Shown here piece after piece: positions 16,014 through 25,110 of a stretch of 42,754 nucleotides of DNA. Source of the stretch: Verrucomicrobiota bacterium (lineage in GTDB: Bacteria; Verrucomicrobiota; Verrucomicrobiia; Opitutales; Opitutaceae). The stretch covers positions 1 to 42,754 of the forward strand of contig JAEWNN010000053.1 in assembly GCA_023457035.1 (NCBI GenBank), written 5' to 3'. A program made the translations under genes and the position numbers. The notes below the pieces were generated by a model, which saw only the letters and a list, made by a program, of their open reading frames with translations, was not told the DNA's origin and made no database searches. Positions within the stretch are counted from its first letter, which is position 1. Each line of letters begins with the position of its first letter.

Positions 16014-17840
16014 ATGCTCATCCGGCATATCCTCACCTCCACGTCGGCCGTCGCGGCCGGCGCCGTCTCCCTTGCCTTGGCGGCCACCGCCTCGGCCCAG
16101 CACTCGCGTTACGACGCTGTCGTCGACCTGCCCGACTATGTCGTCAGCGCCACGCGCACGCCGCAGGACGCCCAGTTCACGACCAGCAGCGTCGACGTCG
16201 TTCCGCTGCTCAAGCTCGACCTCGCCCAGGTCGCCGATCTGCGCACCGCGCTCGCAGCGGTCCCCGGTGTGAACATCGTCAACACCGGCGCCCCCGGCGG
16301 CCAGACCTCGGTCTTCATCCGTGGCTCGTCCTCGACGCAGACGCTGTTCGTCGTCGACGGCATCCCGATGAACTCGCGGGCGGCGGGCTACAACAACTTC
16401 CTCGGTGCCGCCGATCTCGGCGGTATCGACCGCATCGAGGTTCTCCGCGGCCCGCAGAGCACGCTCTACGGCAGCTCCGCGATGGGCGGCGTGATCTTCA
16501 TCGACTCGACGCGCGGCTGTGGCGCGCCCACCGGCAGCGTCGCCACCACCTTCGGCTCGTTCGACACCTGGGGCGCCTCCGCGGCCGTGTCCGGCGGCAC
16601 GCGCACGGTCGGCTACAGCGCCTCGCTCGCCCGGTTCTCCACCGACAACGAGCACGCGCACAACGGCTTCGACTCGTGGAGCTACTCGGCGCGCGTCGAG
16701 GGGACTCCGACGTCCGCCCTCCTCGTTGGGGCGACCTTCCGTGGCCAACAGGGCGACAGCGAGCAGTACGTCTACGTCTACGGCGACGTGGCCGCCGACA
16801 ACCACCTCACGACCGTCTACGCCCAGTGGAGCGAGACCAAGGAGTTCGCTTCCCGCCTGACCGCCGGCCAGCACCAGCGGCGCTACTACTACGACGACGG
16901 TGCCTTTCCCTCCGACATCCGCGACCGGCGCAACGTAATCGACTGGCAGAACAACTGGTTCGACTTCCACGGCGCCGAGATCGTCGCCGGCGGTACCTAC
17001 GAGCACGACCGCCACACCGCCGACGGTGTCTCGGCCGAGTCCGACAGCGCGGCTGGGTACTTCTCGACCACTGTCCACCCGTCCAAGAACTCCACCGTCA
17101 ACGCCGGCCTGCGCTACGACGACTTCGAGACCTTCGGCTCCGCCTGGACCTGGCGCACCGGCGCGGCGTGGCTGCCGGTCGCGGGCACGAAGGTGCACGC
17201 CTCCGTGGGCACCGGTTTCAGCGCGCCGTCCGACGAGGACATCGACGGCAACCCCGCCTGGGGCATGCTCGCCAATCCCGATCTGAACGCCGAGAAGTCG
17301 ACCGGCTGGGACCTCGGCGTCGACCAGAAGCTCTTCGGCGAGGCCCTCACCGCCAGCGTCACCTACTTCCAGACACGCTACAAGGACCGCATCGTCTACG
17401 TCTCCGATCCGGTCACGTGGGTCGGGCGTATGGAGAACGTGAGCCGCTCGAAGTCTTCCGGCGTGGAGACGGCCGTGGCCGCCAAGCTCGGGAAGCGGGC
17501 CAATGTCCGCCTGGCCTACACCTATCTCGAAGCGCGCGACACCACCGCCGACAAGCGTCTCGCCCGCCAGCCGCGCCACACGCTCGACGCCGAGGTCACG
17601 GTGCAACCGTTGGCGGCGTGGACGATCGGCGCCGGCCTGCGCGTCGTCGCATCCCGGGTCGACACCTACGTGCCGCTCGAGGACTTCACCACCGTGCGGC
17701 TCTTCACCAGCTACGAGGTCCGCAAGAACCTCCTGCTGAAGGCCCGCATCGAGAACGCGCTCAACGAACAGTACCAGGAGACCGCCGGGTACGACGCCCT
17801 GCCGTTCCGCGCCTTCGGCGGCGTCGAGTACAAGTTCTGA
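16014..17840 (+). CDS. btuB: TonB-dependent outer-membrane cobalamin receptor BtuB
   Basis: 608 aa. A signal peptide (residues 1-28, ending ASA) is followed by a TonB box, LPDYVVSATRTPQ (about 39-51), a plug domain with VFIRGSSSTQTLFVVDGIPM and RIEVLRGPQSTLYGSSAMGG, and a 22-strand-type beta barrel ending in FGGVEYKF with a terminal aromatic residue. Placement after a cobalamin riboswitch and before btuF-C-D identifies it as the corrinoid receptor. The ATG at 16014 is chosen because it gives the signal peptide; in-frame upstream sequence lies within the leader RNA. Energised by TonB/ExbBD, it delivers corrinoid to the periplasmic BtuF. Confidence 0.95.
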   Translation: MLIRHILTSTSAVAAGAVSLALAATASAQHSRYDAVVDLPDYVVSATRTPQDAQFTTSSVDVVPLLKLDLAQVADLRTALAAVPGVNIVNTGAPGGQTSVFIRGSSSTQTLFVVDGIPMNSRAAGYNNFLGAADLGGIDRIEVLRGPQSTLYGSSAMGGVIFIDSTRGCGAPTGSVATTFGSFDTWGASAAVSGGTRTVGYSASLARFSTDNEHAHNGFDSWSYSARVEGTPTSALLVGATFRGQQGDSEQYVYVYGDVAADNHLTTVYAQWSETKEFASRLTAGQHQRRYYYDDGAFPSDIRDRRNVIDWQNNWFDFHGAEIVAGGTYEHDRHTADGVSAESDSAAGYFSTTVHPSKNSTVNAGLRYDDFETFGSAWTWRTGAAWLPVAGTKVHASVGTGFSAPSDEDIDGNPAWGMLANPDLNAEKSTGWDLGVDQKLFGEALTASVTYFQTRYKDRIVYVSDPVTWVGRMENVSRSKSSGVETAVAAKLGKRANVRLAYTYLEARDTTADKRLARQPRHTLDAEVTVQPLAAWTIGAGLRVVASRVDTYVPLEDFTTVRLFTSYEVRKNLLLKARIENALNEQYQETAGYDALPFRAFGGVEYKF

Positions 17841-17856
17841 CCCTTTCTCACCGCTC

Positions 17857-18720
17857 ATGAGAATCCCGCTACGGCTGCCGGTCGCGCTTCTCCTGCTCCT
17901 CTGCTCCCTCGTCAGGGTGGCGGAGCTGGCGGGCGCGCCGGCGCCGGTGCGGGTCGTTTCCCAGACGGTCGGGACCGACGAGCTGCTGCTCGCGCTCGCC
18001 GAGCCCGGGCAGATCGCCGCGCTCAGTCATCTCGCGCGCAATCCCGTCTTCTCGACCACGGCGCAGCAGGCCGGGGCCTATCCGCAGCTCGTGCTCGGCG
18101 ATTCCGAGACGATCCTGCGCCACGCGCCCACGCTCGTGCTGGTGACCGACTACAGCCGGGCCGAGCTCGTCGAGCAGATCCGCCGTGCCGGCGTGCGCGT
18201 GCTGGTGTTCAGCCGCTACAAGACCCTCGACGATGTCTACGCCAACCTCCGCCTGCTCGCGCGCGAGCTCGACGCGGAGGCGAAGGCCGAGGCGTTGATC
18301 GCCGACTGCGAGACGCGCGTGGCCGCGCTGCGCGAGAAGCTGCGCGGCCGCAAGCCGGTGCGCATCCTCGCGCCGTCGATCTATGGCATGCTCGCAGGGA
18401 CCGAAACGACGTTCCAGGACCTGTGCGACCACGCCGGCGCCGAGAACGTCGCCGCGACCTTCGGCGGGCTGAGCGGGCACGCGAGCGCGCCGAGCGAGCG
18501 CATGCTCACCTGGCCGATCGAGGTGCTCGTCGTCTCCGGCGAGGGCCAGGAGTCGGCGCTCGCGCCGTACCGCGAGCTGCTGCCCTACAAACTGATGCCC
18601 TCCGTGCGCGAGGGCCGGGCCGTGCTCATGCCGGAAAACCTGCTCGCGTGTGTCTCGCACCACCGCATCGACGGCTACGAGCGTCTCGCGCGGCAGCTCC
18701 ACCCGGAGGCCTTCCGATGA
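17857..18720 (+). CDS. btuF: Periplasmic cobalamin-binding protein BtuF
   Basis: 287 aa. An N-terminal signal peptide (MRIPLRLPVALLLLLCSLVR) is followed by the two-lobed class III binding fold: VVSQTVGTDELLLALAEPGQ, the backbone-helix region and a C-terminal lobe. The gene lies 16 nt after btuB and overlaps btuC by four bases (ATGA), so it belongs to the same transcript. It receives corrinoid from BtuB and passes it to BtuCD. The family also includes siderophore binders, so assignment to cobalamin rests mainly on the operon and riboswitch. Confidence 0.9.
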   Translation: MRIPLRLPVALLLLLCSLVRVAELAGAPAPVRVVSQTVGTDELLLALAEPGQIAALSHLARNPVFSTTAQQAGAYPQLVLGDSETILRHAPTLVLVTDYSRAELVEQIRRAGVRVLVFSRYKTLDDVYANLRLLARELDAEAKAEALIADCETRVAALREKLRGRKPVRILAPSIYGMLAGTETTFQDLCDHAGAENVAATFGGLSGHASAPSERMLTWPIEVLVVSGEGQESALAPYRELLPYKLMPSVREGRAVLMPENLLACVSHHRIDGYERLARQLHPEAFR

Positions 18721-19694
18721 TCCCGTCGCGCTACCTTTCCTGGGCGATGCCGGCCACGCTGCTCGTGCTGCTGGTGCTCGCGGCGTTGTCGCTGATGATC
18801 GGCGACATGGCGCTCTCGCCGGCGCGGCTCTGGCAGGGGTTGCTGCGGCAGGAGGAGATGGCGGCGATCGTGGTCTGGCAGATCCGCGTGCCGCGCATGC
18901 TCGTGGCGATGCTCGTGGGCGCGGCGCTCTCGGCCAGCGGTCTGGTCATGCAGGCGTATTTCCGCAACAGCCTCGCGAGCCCCGGCCTGCTCGGCGTGAG
19001 CAGCGGTGGCGCGGCCGGTGCCGTGGTCGTGCTGGCCTGTGGGCTCACCGCCTATTCCCTCTGGATCCTGCCGGTGGCGGCGGTCGCGGGGGCGTTCGTC
19101 GCCACGCTGGCGGTGATCGCGCTCGCGCGCCACGGCACCGGCACCGAGCGGCTCCTGCTCGCCGGCATCGCGCTCAACGCGCTGCTCGGCGCGGTGACCA
19201 GCTTCGTGCTCTCGCGGCAGACCGCCGTCTTCAACCGGCAGACCCAGATCCTCTATTGGCTGCTCGGCGGGCTGGAGGATCGTACGTGGGAACATGTGCT
19301 GATGGGCGCGCCCATCGTGCTCGCGGCGGCGCTGCTCTGGCCGCTCGGCCGCCCGATGGACCTGCTCAGTCTCGGCGCGGCGGAGGCGCAGAGCCTCGGC
19401 GTCGACGTGCGCACGTTGCGGCGACGCTTGCTCGTGCTTTCCACCGTGCTTACCGCCGTGGCCACGGCGGTGGCCGGCACGGTCGGGTTCGTCGGTCTGA
19501 TCGTGCCGCATGTGTTGCGGCTGCTCGTGGGGCCGGAACACCGCCGGCTTGTGCCGCTGTCGTTGCTCGGTGGAGCCGCCTTCGTGCTCGCCTGCGACCT
19601 GATCACGCGGCTCGTGGGCGACATCCGGCTGGGCATCGTCACCGCGCTGGTCGGCGGGCCGTTCTTCCTGTGGTTGCTGCGGAGGCAGGCATGA
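18717..19694 (+). CDS. btuC: Cobalamin ABC transporter permease BtuC
   Basis: 325 aa FecCD-family permease with about ten membrane helices. Family motifs include IRVPRMLVAMLVGAALSASG near the N-terminus and GFVGLIVPHVLRLLVGPEHR near the C-terminus, which includes the coupling helix for BtuD. The ATG at 18717 overlaps the btuF stop (ATGA), and the btuD start overlaps its own stop in the same way. As a homodimer it forms the inner-membrane channel for corrinoids. Confidence 0.94.
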   Translation: MIPSRYLSWAMPATLLVLLVLAALSLMIGDMALSPARLWQGLLRQEEMAAIVVWQIRVPRMLVAMLVGAALSASGLVMQAYFRNSLASPGLLGVSSGGAAGAVVVLACGLTAYSLWILPVAAVAGAFVATLAVIALARHGTGTERLLLAGIALNALLGAVTSFVLSRQTAVFNRQTQILYWLLGGLEDRTWEHVLMGAPIVLAAALLWPLGRPMDLLSLGAAEAQSLGVDVRTLRRRLLVLSTVLTAVATAVAGTVGFVGLIVPHVLRLLVGPEHRRLVPLSLLGGAAFVLACDLITRLVGDIRLGIVTALVGGPFFLWLLRRQA

Positions 19695-20482
19695 AGCGGC
19701 CGATCCTCGACCACCCAGCCGGACTTCCCGCTCCCGAGGAGCGAGGGAAGATCGCATCCTTCCCGCAGAAGGCCCTCGCGCTGCACAGCGCCACGGTGCC
19801 GGGCCGCATCGCCGACGTGAGCTTGGAGATCCCGGCCGGCATGCTCGTCGGGTTGGTCGGCCCCAACGGCGCGGGTAAGTCCACGCTGCTCCAGGTCGCC
19901 GCCGGACTGCTCCCGGCCACCGGTGGCACGGTGAGTTGGTCGGGCCGGCCGCTCGACGGGATCGTGGCGCAGGAGCGCGGACGGTGCGCAACCTGGGTGC
20001 CGCAGGAGGCTCGCTTCGAATTCGGTTTCTCGGTGCGCTCGGTGGTCGCCCAGGGGCGTTTCGCGCACGGCGACGACGAGCTCGGGGTCGACGCCGCGCT
20101 CGCCCGGCTTGACCTGGTCCAGCTCGCGCAGCGGCCGGTCAACCGCCTCTCCGGCGGCGAGCGGCAGCGCGTGCTGCTCGCCCGGGCGCTGGCGACCGCT
20201 GCGCCGCTCCAGCTCTGGGACGAACCCCTCGCGCCGCTCGACCCGCGGCACGTGCTCGAGGTGCTCAAACTTGCGCGCGAGCTCGCTGCCGGCGGCGGCT
20301 CGGTGCTGATGTCGTTGCACGACCTGCGCGTCGCCAGCCGGCTCGACCTCATTGTGGTGCTGCAGGACGGCCGGTTGCGCGCCGTGGGCCGTCCCGAGGA
20401 AGTGCTCACTGCGGAGTTGCTCGCCGACGTCTTCGGCGTGCGCGCGCGGGTGGCGCCCGGCCTCACCCTCGATCTACCATGA
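19691..20482 (+). CDS. btuD: Cobalamin ABC transporter ATP-binding protein BtuD
   Basis: 263 aa. Walker A GPNGAGKST (57-65), signature LSGGERQRV (about 154), Walker B LQLWDEPLAPLD and the switch His in SLHDLRV are all present. The first 30 residues form an unusual Pro/Gly-rich leader before the ATPase fold. It overlaps btuC and cobO by ATGA, so the transporter is co-translated with the adenosyltransferase. It powers BtuC on the cytoplasmic face. Confidence 0.94.
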   Translation: MKRPILDHPAGLPAPEERGKIASFPQKALALHSATVPGRIADVSLEIPAGMLVGLVGPNGAGKSTLLQVAAGLLPATGGTVSWSGRPLDGIVAQERGRCATWVPQEARFEFGFSVRSVVAQGRFAHGDDELGVDAALARLDLVQLAQRPVNRLSGGERQRVLLARALATAAPLQLWDEPLAPLDPRHVLEVLKLARELAAGGGSVLMSLHDLRVASRLDLIVVLQDGRLRAVGRPEEVLTAELLADVFGVRARVAPGLTLDLP

Positions 20483-21105
20483 AACCCGTTTTCAAGCCGC
20501 TCACCGAACCCTCCAACGAAACCGAGTCCGCCCATCGCGCCGCGATGCAGGAGAAGCAGCGCGAGATGCGCGAGCTGATGGCCGCCGCGAAGGACAAGCG
20601 CGGGCTGACGATCGTGCACACCGGCAACGGCAAGGGGAAGAGCACCGCGGCCTTCGGCATGGTTACGCGCATGCTCGGCCACGGGAAACGTTGCGTGGTC
20701 GTGCAGTTCATCAAGTCCGGCGACGCCGCCACGGAGCGCAACCTGCGTTGCCCGCAACTGGCGTGGCACCGCTGTGGCGAGGGCTTCACGTGGGACACGC
20801 AGAACCGCGCGGGCGACATCGAGTCGGTGCGCACCGGCTGGGAGATCGCCGTGCAGGCGATGCAGGACCCCGAGGTGAGCCTCGTGTTGCTCGACGAGCT
20901 CAACATCGCGCTGGCCTTCGACTACCTGCCGGTCGACGAGGTGCTCGGCGCGCTGCGCGAGCGGCAGCCGCACCAGCATGTGGTTTTCACCGGGCGCGAC
21001 GCGCCGGCCGAGCTGATCGAGCAGGCCGACCTCGTGACCGAGATGCGCGAGATCAAGCACCCGTTCCGTGCCGGCATCCAGGCGCAGGCCGGGATCGAGT
21101 ATTGA
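20479..21105 (+). CDS. cobO: Cob(I)yrinic acid a,c-diamide adenosyltransferase (CobO/CobA/BtuR)
   Basis: 208 aa. It transfers the 5'-deoxyadenosyl group of ATP to the reduced corrinoid cobalt. The P-loop TGNGKGKSTAAFG (about 48-60) and the family segments VVVQFIKSG, WEIAVQAM and LVLLDELNIAL mark a CobA-type enzyme rather than PduO or EutT. The N-terminal 40 residues are a charged helix typical of the family. The start overlaps the btuD stop by four bases, so imported corrinoid can be adenosylated at once. It ends 31 nt before cobQ. Confidence 0.96.
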   Translation: MKPVFKPLTEPSNETESAHRAAMQEKQREMRELMAAAKDKRGLTIVHTGNGKGKSTAAFGMVTRMLGHGKRCVVVQFIKSGDAATERNLRCPQLAWHRCGEGFTWDTQNRAGDIESVRTGWEIAVQAMQDPEVSLVLLDELNIALAFDYLPVDEVLGALRERQPHQHVVFTGRDAPAELIEQADLVTEMREIKHPFRAGIQAQAGIEY

Positions 21106-21136
21106 ACGGCCGGAAACGGGAACCGATCTTGTCGCG

Positions 21137-22591
21137 ATGAAGGCCATCGGCGTTCTCGGCACCGGATCCAGCGTCGGCAAGACTTGGGTCGCGACCGCGC
21201 TCTGCGCGTGGCTGCACCGCGAGGGCGTGCGCGTGGCGCCGTGCAAGACGCAGAACATGTCGAACAACGCCTGGGCGCTGCCGACCGGCGGCGAGATGGC
21301 GCGGGCGCAGGCGATGCAGGCCGAGGCGTGTGGGCTGGTGCCCACCGCCGAGATGAACCCGGTGCTGCTCAAGCCCAGCGGGCGCGCCGGCTCGCAGGTG
21401 ATCGTCGGCGGCCGGCCCGAGGGCGTGATCCCGGCGTCCGAGTATTATCGACACCACGAGCGGCTGTGGGCCTTCGCCGCCGGGGTGCTCGACGGTTGGC
21501 GCGACCGCTGCGACGTGCTCGTGCTCGAGGGCGCGGGCTCGCCGGTCGAACTCAACCTGATGGACCGCGACTTCGCCAACCTCCGCCCGATCCGTCACCT
21601 CGACGGCCGGTGGTTGCTCGTCGGCGACATCGACCGCGGCGGCGTCTTCGCCCAGCTCGCCGGCACTTGGCAGCTCCTGCCCGAGGCGGACCGCGCGCGC
21701 GGGCTCGGCGCGATCGTGAACCGGTTCCGCGGCGACCTTTCGCTCTTCGCCGACCCGAACGAACACCTCCGGCCGTTCGCTCCCGGTTTGCCCGTGCTCG
21801 GCACGCTGCCGCTGCGCCGCGACCTCCAGCCGGAAACCGAGGACGGTTTCGACACCGCGGACTGGGATCGCGGCACCGGCGACACCATCGCCTGGATTCG
21901 CTACCCGCGCGTGGCCAACGTGACCGACTGCCAGCCGTGGTGGGACGACGAAGGCGTGCGCACCCGCTGGGTCGACGACCCGGCGCAGCTCGCCGGCGCG
22001 AAGGCGATCGTGCTGCCCGGCTCGAAGAACACGCTCGGCGACCTGCGCTGGCTGCGCGCCAACGGCTGGTTCGAGGCCATCCGCGCCGCGGCGCAGCGCG
22101 GCATCCTCGTGATCGGGGTGTGCGGCGGCTACCAGTTGCTCGGCGAACTGCTCGACGATCCGACCGGGCTGGCCGGCGACCGCGGCACGGAGGAGGGGAT
22201 CGGGTTGTTGCCGATCAAGACCGGTTTCGTACCCGAGAAGTTGGTGCAGCAGGTGACCGCCGAGTGCGACGGCCGCCGCTGGCAGGCATACGAGATTCAC
22301 ATGGGGCGCAGCACGGTCACGCAACCGTGCGAGCCGCTCCAGATGGTGACCGACGCCGCCGGCCCGCGCCCGGAAGGGCTGCGCCGCGGCAACGTCTGGG
22401 GTACCTATCTGCACGGCTGGTTCGAGGCGCCGGAGCTGCGGCGCAAGGTCGCCGCCGCCGCCGGCATCGCCGGACATCGCGCGGCCCCGCTGGGCTGGGC
22501 CGAGAAACGCCGCGAGATCTACGGGCGGATGGCCGAGCACCTCGCCGCGCACGTCGACCTCGATCCGGTGCGCCGCTACCTCGGGCTCTGA
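21137..22591 (+). CDS. cobQ: Cobyric acid synthase CobQ/CbiP
   Basis: 484 aa. It amidates carboxylates b, d, e and g of adenosylcobyrinic acid a,c-diamide using glutamine and ATP. The N-terminal dethiobiotin-synthetase-like domain starts with LGTGSSVGKTWVATALC (P-loop) and has CKTQNMSNNAW. The C-terminal triad glutamine amidotransferase domain has the nucleophile VIGVCGGYQLLG (C329) and the His motif GTYLHGWFE (H426). The ATG at 21137 starts the first strand. The enzyme needs a ring precursor, so either ring synthesis genes lie elsewhere or cobyrinate is taken up. Confidence 0.96.
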   Translation: MKAIGVLGTGSSVGKTWVATALCAWLHREGVRVAPCKTQNMSNNAWALPTGGEMARAQAMQAEACGLVPTAEMNPVLLKPSGRAGSQVIVGGRPEGVIPASEYYRHHERLWAFAAGVLDGWRDRCDVLVLEGAGSPVELNLMDRDFANLRPIRHLDGRWLLVGDIDRGGVFAQLAGTWQLLPEADRARGLGAIVNRFRGDLSLFADPNEHLRPFAPGLPVLGTLPLRRDLQPETEDGFDTADWDRGTGDTIAWIRYPRVANVTDCQPWWDDEGVRTRWVDDPAQLAGAKAIVLPGSKNTLGDLRWLRANGWFEAIRAAAQRGILVIGVCGGYQLLGELLDDPTGLAGDRGTEEGIGLLPIKTGFVPEKLVQQVTAECDGRRWQAYEIHMGRSTVTQPCEPLQMVTDAAGPRPEGLRRGNVWGTYLHGWFEAPELRRKVAAAAGIAGHRAAPLGWAEKRREIYGRMAEHLAAHVDLDPVRRYLGL

Positions 22592-22599
22592 CCGCCACC

Positions 22600-23628
22600 A
22601 TGATCCACGGACACGGCAACGACGGTTATCGGCTCGGGCGCGCAGTGCGGGCGGACTTCAGCAGCAACGTTCTCCCCGGTGGCCCGCACCCGGCGCTGCG
22701 CGAGCGGCTGGTCCGGGCGCTCGGCGACATCGGCGGTTATCCCGATGCCGGCGCGGAGAGCTTCGTGCTCGAACTCGCACGGCGCGAAGGCGTGCCGGCG
22801 CTGAACATCGGCGCGACCAGCGGCGCCGTGGCGGCGATCCATATCCTTGCCCAATCGCAGCGAGGCAGGCGCCACGCCATCGCGGTGCCCGCGTTCTCGG
22901 AATACGAGGACGCCGTGCGACTGCAGCGCGACGCACCGGTCTTCTTCGCGGCGGAAGAACTGGCGGCCGGAACGGTGCCGCCGGCGGAGGTCGTCTGGCT
23001 GGCGAACCCGAACAATCCCACGGGCGCGGTGGTGGCGCGCGAGACGCTGCTTGCGCTCGTCGACGCGCGGCCGGAGACGCTCTTCGTGATCGATCTCGCG
23101 TATGCTGGCCTGTGTGCGGCGGAGTCGCTGCGGCCGGCCGATGCGGTGGTGCGGCGGAATCTCGTTCTGGTGCTCTCCTACACGAAACAATTCGCGATCC
23201 CCGGGCTGCGGCTCGGCGCGGTCGTCGGGCCGGAGAGACTCGTGGGTGAGGTGGTGACGCGCGGCGGACCGTGGGCGGTGAACACGCTCGCGTTGGCCGC
23301 CGGGACGTTTCTCGTCGGCGGCCAGTGCGGTGACGACGAGTCGCGGAGGCTCGGGTGCCTCGCGGAATCGCTGCGGTTACAGGCGGCGCTGGGCGAACTG
23401 CCGGGGTTGAGCGTGCGGCCCAGCCCGACCAACTACTTCCTGGTCCACACGGGGCGAGCGACCGGCGCGAAGCTGCGGGAGCACCTGCTGAGCGAGCACG
23501 GGCTGCTTGTGCGCGATGCCGCCAACTTCCGCGGGCTCGACGCGCACCAGGTCCGCATCGCCGCGCAGACTCCGCGCGAGAACGCCTGGCTCGAGGAGGC
23601 CATGAAGTCATGGGCGAGGCGCAACTGA
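22600..23628 (+). CDS. cobD: L-threonine-O-3-phosphate decarboxylase-like aminotransferase (CobD of Salmonella / CobC)
   Basis: 342 aa PLP enzyme. It has the fold-type I motifs NPNNPTG (137-142), DLAYAGL for the cofactor Asp/Tyr and the Schiff-base lysine in SYTKQF (K196), followed by GLRLGAVVG. In B12 loci this family makes (R)-1-amino-2-propanol phosphate from threonine phosphate for CbiB. An ordinary histidinol-phosphate aminotransferase is the main alternative, but the position directly before cbiB settles it. The gene starts 9 nt after cobQ and overlaps cbiB by 19 nt. Nomenclature differs among organisms; Salmonella usage is followed here. Confidence 0.88.
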   Translation: MIHGHGNDGYRLGRAVRADFSSNVLPGGPHPALRERLVRALGDIGGYPDAGAESFVLELARREGVPALNIGATSGAVAAIHILAQSQRGRRHAIAVPAFSEYEDAVRLQRDAPVFFAAEELAAGTVPPAEVVWLANPNNPTGAVVARETLLALVDARPETLFVIDLAYAGLCAAESLRPADAVVRRNLVLVLSYTKQFAIPGLRLGAVVGPERLVGEVVTRGGPWAVNTLALAAGTFLVGGQCGDDESRRLGCLAESLRLQAALGELPGLSVRPSPTNYFLVHTGRATGAKLREHLLSEHGLLVRDAANFRGLDAHQVRIAAQTPRENAWLEEAMKSWARRN

Positions 23629-24590
23629 CCGCCGCGGCGCTCGGCGCCGGCTACCTCCTGGATCTGCTGCTCGGCGATCCGGCGTGGCTGCCGCATCCGG
23701 TCGTCGGATTCGGCCGCGCGATCGCCCTCGGTGAGCGGGCGCTCAACCGCGGCGGCGCCGCGCGTCGCTTCTTGGGCGGCACGCTCCTCGCGCTCGGGCT
23801 GGTCGGGGGCACGTTTGCGCTGACGGCGCTGGCCGTGCGCGCGGCGTGGCGGGCGCACCCGACGGCCGGCACGGCGGCGGTCGCGGTCGGCGTCTTCTTC
23901 GGCCTGGCGAACCGCACGCTCATCGACGAGGGCCGGGCGGTGTTCGCCGCGCTGGGCGAGAGCCTCGACGCCGGGCGGCGGCGGCTCTCGCGGATCGTCG
24001 GGCGCGACACGGCGCGGCTCGACGCGCAACAGGTGCGCACGGCGGTGGGCGAGACGATGGCGGAGAATCTCAACGACGGCGTGGTGGCGCCGCTGTTCTG
24101 GTTCGCGCTGCTCGGGTTGCCCGGGCTCATGGCGTACAAGATGGTCAACACCCTCGACTCGATGATCGCGCACCGCGACGCGCGCTACGAGTGGTTCGGC
24201 AAGCCGGCGGCGCGGCTCGACGATGCGGCGAACTTCGTGCCCGCGCGGCTCACGGCGCTGCTCCAGTGCGCGCTGGCCGGCCGCGGCGGCGCGCGGGGGC
24301 TGGGTTTTCTCGTGCGGTACGGCCGGGCCCACGCCAGCCCGAACTCCGGATACCCGGAGGCGGCGCTGGCCGGCATCCTCGACGTGCGTTTCGGCGGGCC
24401 GCATACCTACGATGGGGAGCTCGTCGAGAAACCGTGGATCGGCCGCAATCCGCGGTTGATCGGCGCGGACGAGATCGAGCGCGTCGTCCGGATCAACCAT
24501 GCGGTGGCACTGGCAGCGACGCTGCTCACCGGCGCAGTGTGGTGGCAGGCCGGCGATCTGTACGGACACCTCTTACCATGGGCCGATTGA
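23610..24590 (+). CDS. cbiB: Adenosylcobinamide-phosphate synthase CbiB
   Basis: 326 aa inner-membrane enzyme that joins aminopropanol phosphate to adenosylcobyric acid. Family features: the N-terminal GYLLDLLLGDPAWLPHPVVGFG, the middle MAENLNDGVVAPLFWFALLG, YKMVNTLDSMIAHRD and the conserved C-terminal region 'GYPEAALAGILDVRFGGPHTY'. Four or five hydrophobic segments are visible. It overlaps cobD upstream and cobU downstream (13 nt), so it is part of a single translationally coupled unit. Confidence 0.96.
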   Translation: MGEAQLTAAALGAGYLLDLLLGDPAWLPHPVVGFGRAIALGERALNRGGAARRFLGGTLLALGLVGGTFALTALAVRAAWRAHPTAGTAAVAVGVFFGLANRTLIDEGRAVFAALGESLDAGRRRLSRIVGRDTARLDAQQVRTAVGETMAENLNDGVVAPLFWFALLGLPGLMAYKMVNTLDSMIAHRDARYEWFGKPAARLDDAANFVPARLTALLQCALAGRGGARGLGFLVRYGRAHASPNSGYPEAALAGILDVRFGGPHTYDGELVEKPWIGRNPRLIGADEIERVVRINHAVALAATLLTGAVWWQAGDLYGHLLPWAD

Positions 24591-25093
24591 TTTTCCTCAC
24601 CGGACCGGTGCGCTCGGGCAAAAGCGCGCGCGCGGTCGAGCTCGCGCGCCCCTGGGGCGACGACGTGGTTTTCGTCGCCACCTACCGGCCGGCGACGACC
24701 GATCCCGAGATGGACGACCGCGTGCGGCGCCACCGCGCCGAGCGGCCGGCGTGGCGCACGCTCGAGGCGGTGGAGGACGCCGCGGCCGAGCTGCGCCGCC
24801 TCGACCCGCCGCCGAGCGGCGTGGTGCTCGACTGCCTCACGCTGTGGCTGAGCGACCGGTTCGACCGCGACGACGAGGCGATCCTCGCCGCGTGGGATGC
24901 ACAGCTGCGCGGCATGCGCGCGGCGCCGTGGCCCACGGTGGTTGTCGGCAACGAGATCGGCTGGAGCCCGGTGCCGGAGTCGGCGCCGCTGCGGCGGTTT
25001 CGCGACCTGGCCGGCTGGCTCGCGCAGCGCACGGCCGCCGCCGCGGATGAGGCGTGGCTGCTCGTCGCCGGCTGCCCGGTACGTCTGAAGTAG
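24578..25093 (+). CDS. cobU: Adenosylcobinamide kinase / guanylyltransferase CobU
   Basis: 171 aa, slightly shorter than the usual 180. The P-loop TGPVRSGKSA and the histidine motif RHRAERPAWRTLE (His52, the GMP-accepting residue by family analogy) are present, as is LDCLTLWLSDRF. It phosphorylates adenosylcobinamide and then forms adenosyl-GDP-cobinamide. The ATG at 24578 overlaps the end of cbiB by 13 nt. This step also allows salvage of exogenous cobinamide without CobQ or CbiB. Confidence 0.95.
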   Translation: MGRLIFLTGPVRSGKSARAVELARPWGDDVVFVATYRPATTDPEMDDRVRRHRAERPAWRTLEAVEDAAAELRRLDPPPSGVVLDCLTLWLSDRFDRDDEAILAAWDAQLRGMRAAPWPTVVVGNEIGWSPVPESAPLRRFRDLAGWLAQRTAAAADEAWLLVAGCPVRLK

Positions 25094-25110
25094 GCGCATT
25101 CCCATTTCTC

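Noticed and set aside
15864..17858. Minus-strand ORF of 664 codons opposite btuB
   Set aside because: Composition is Gly/Val/Arg-rich without motifs; btuB on the plus strand has a signal peptide, TonB box and barrel end.
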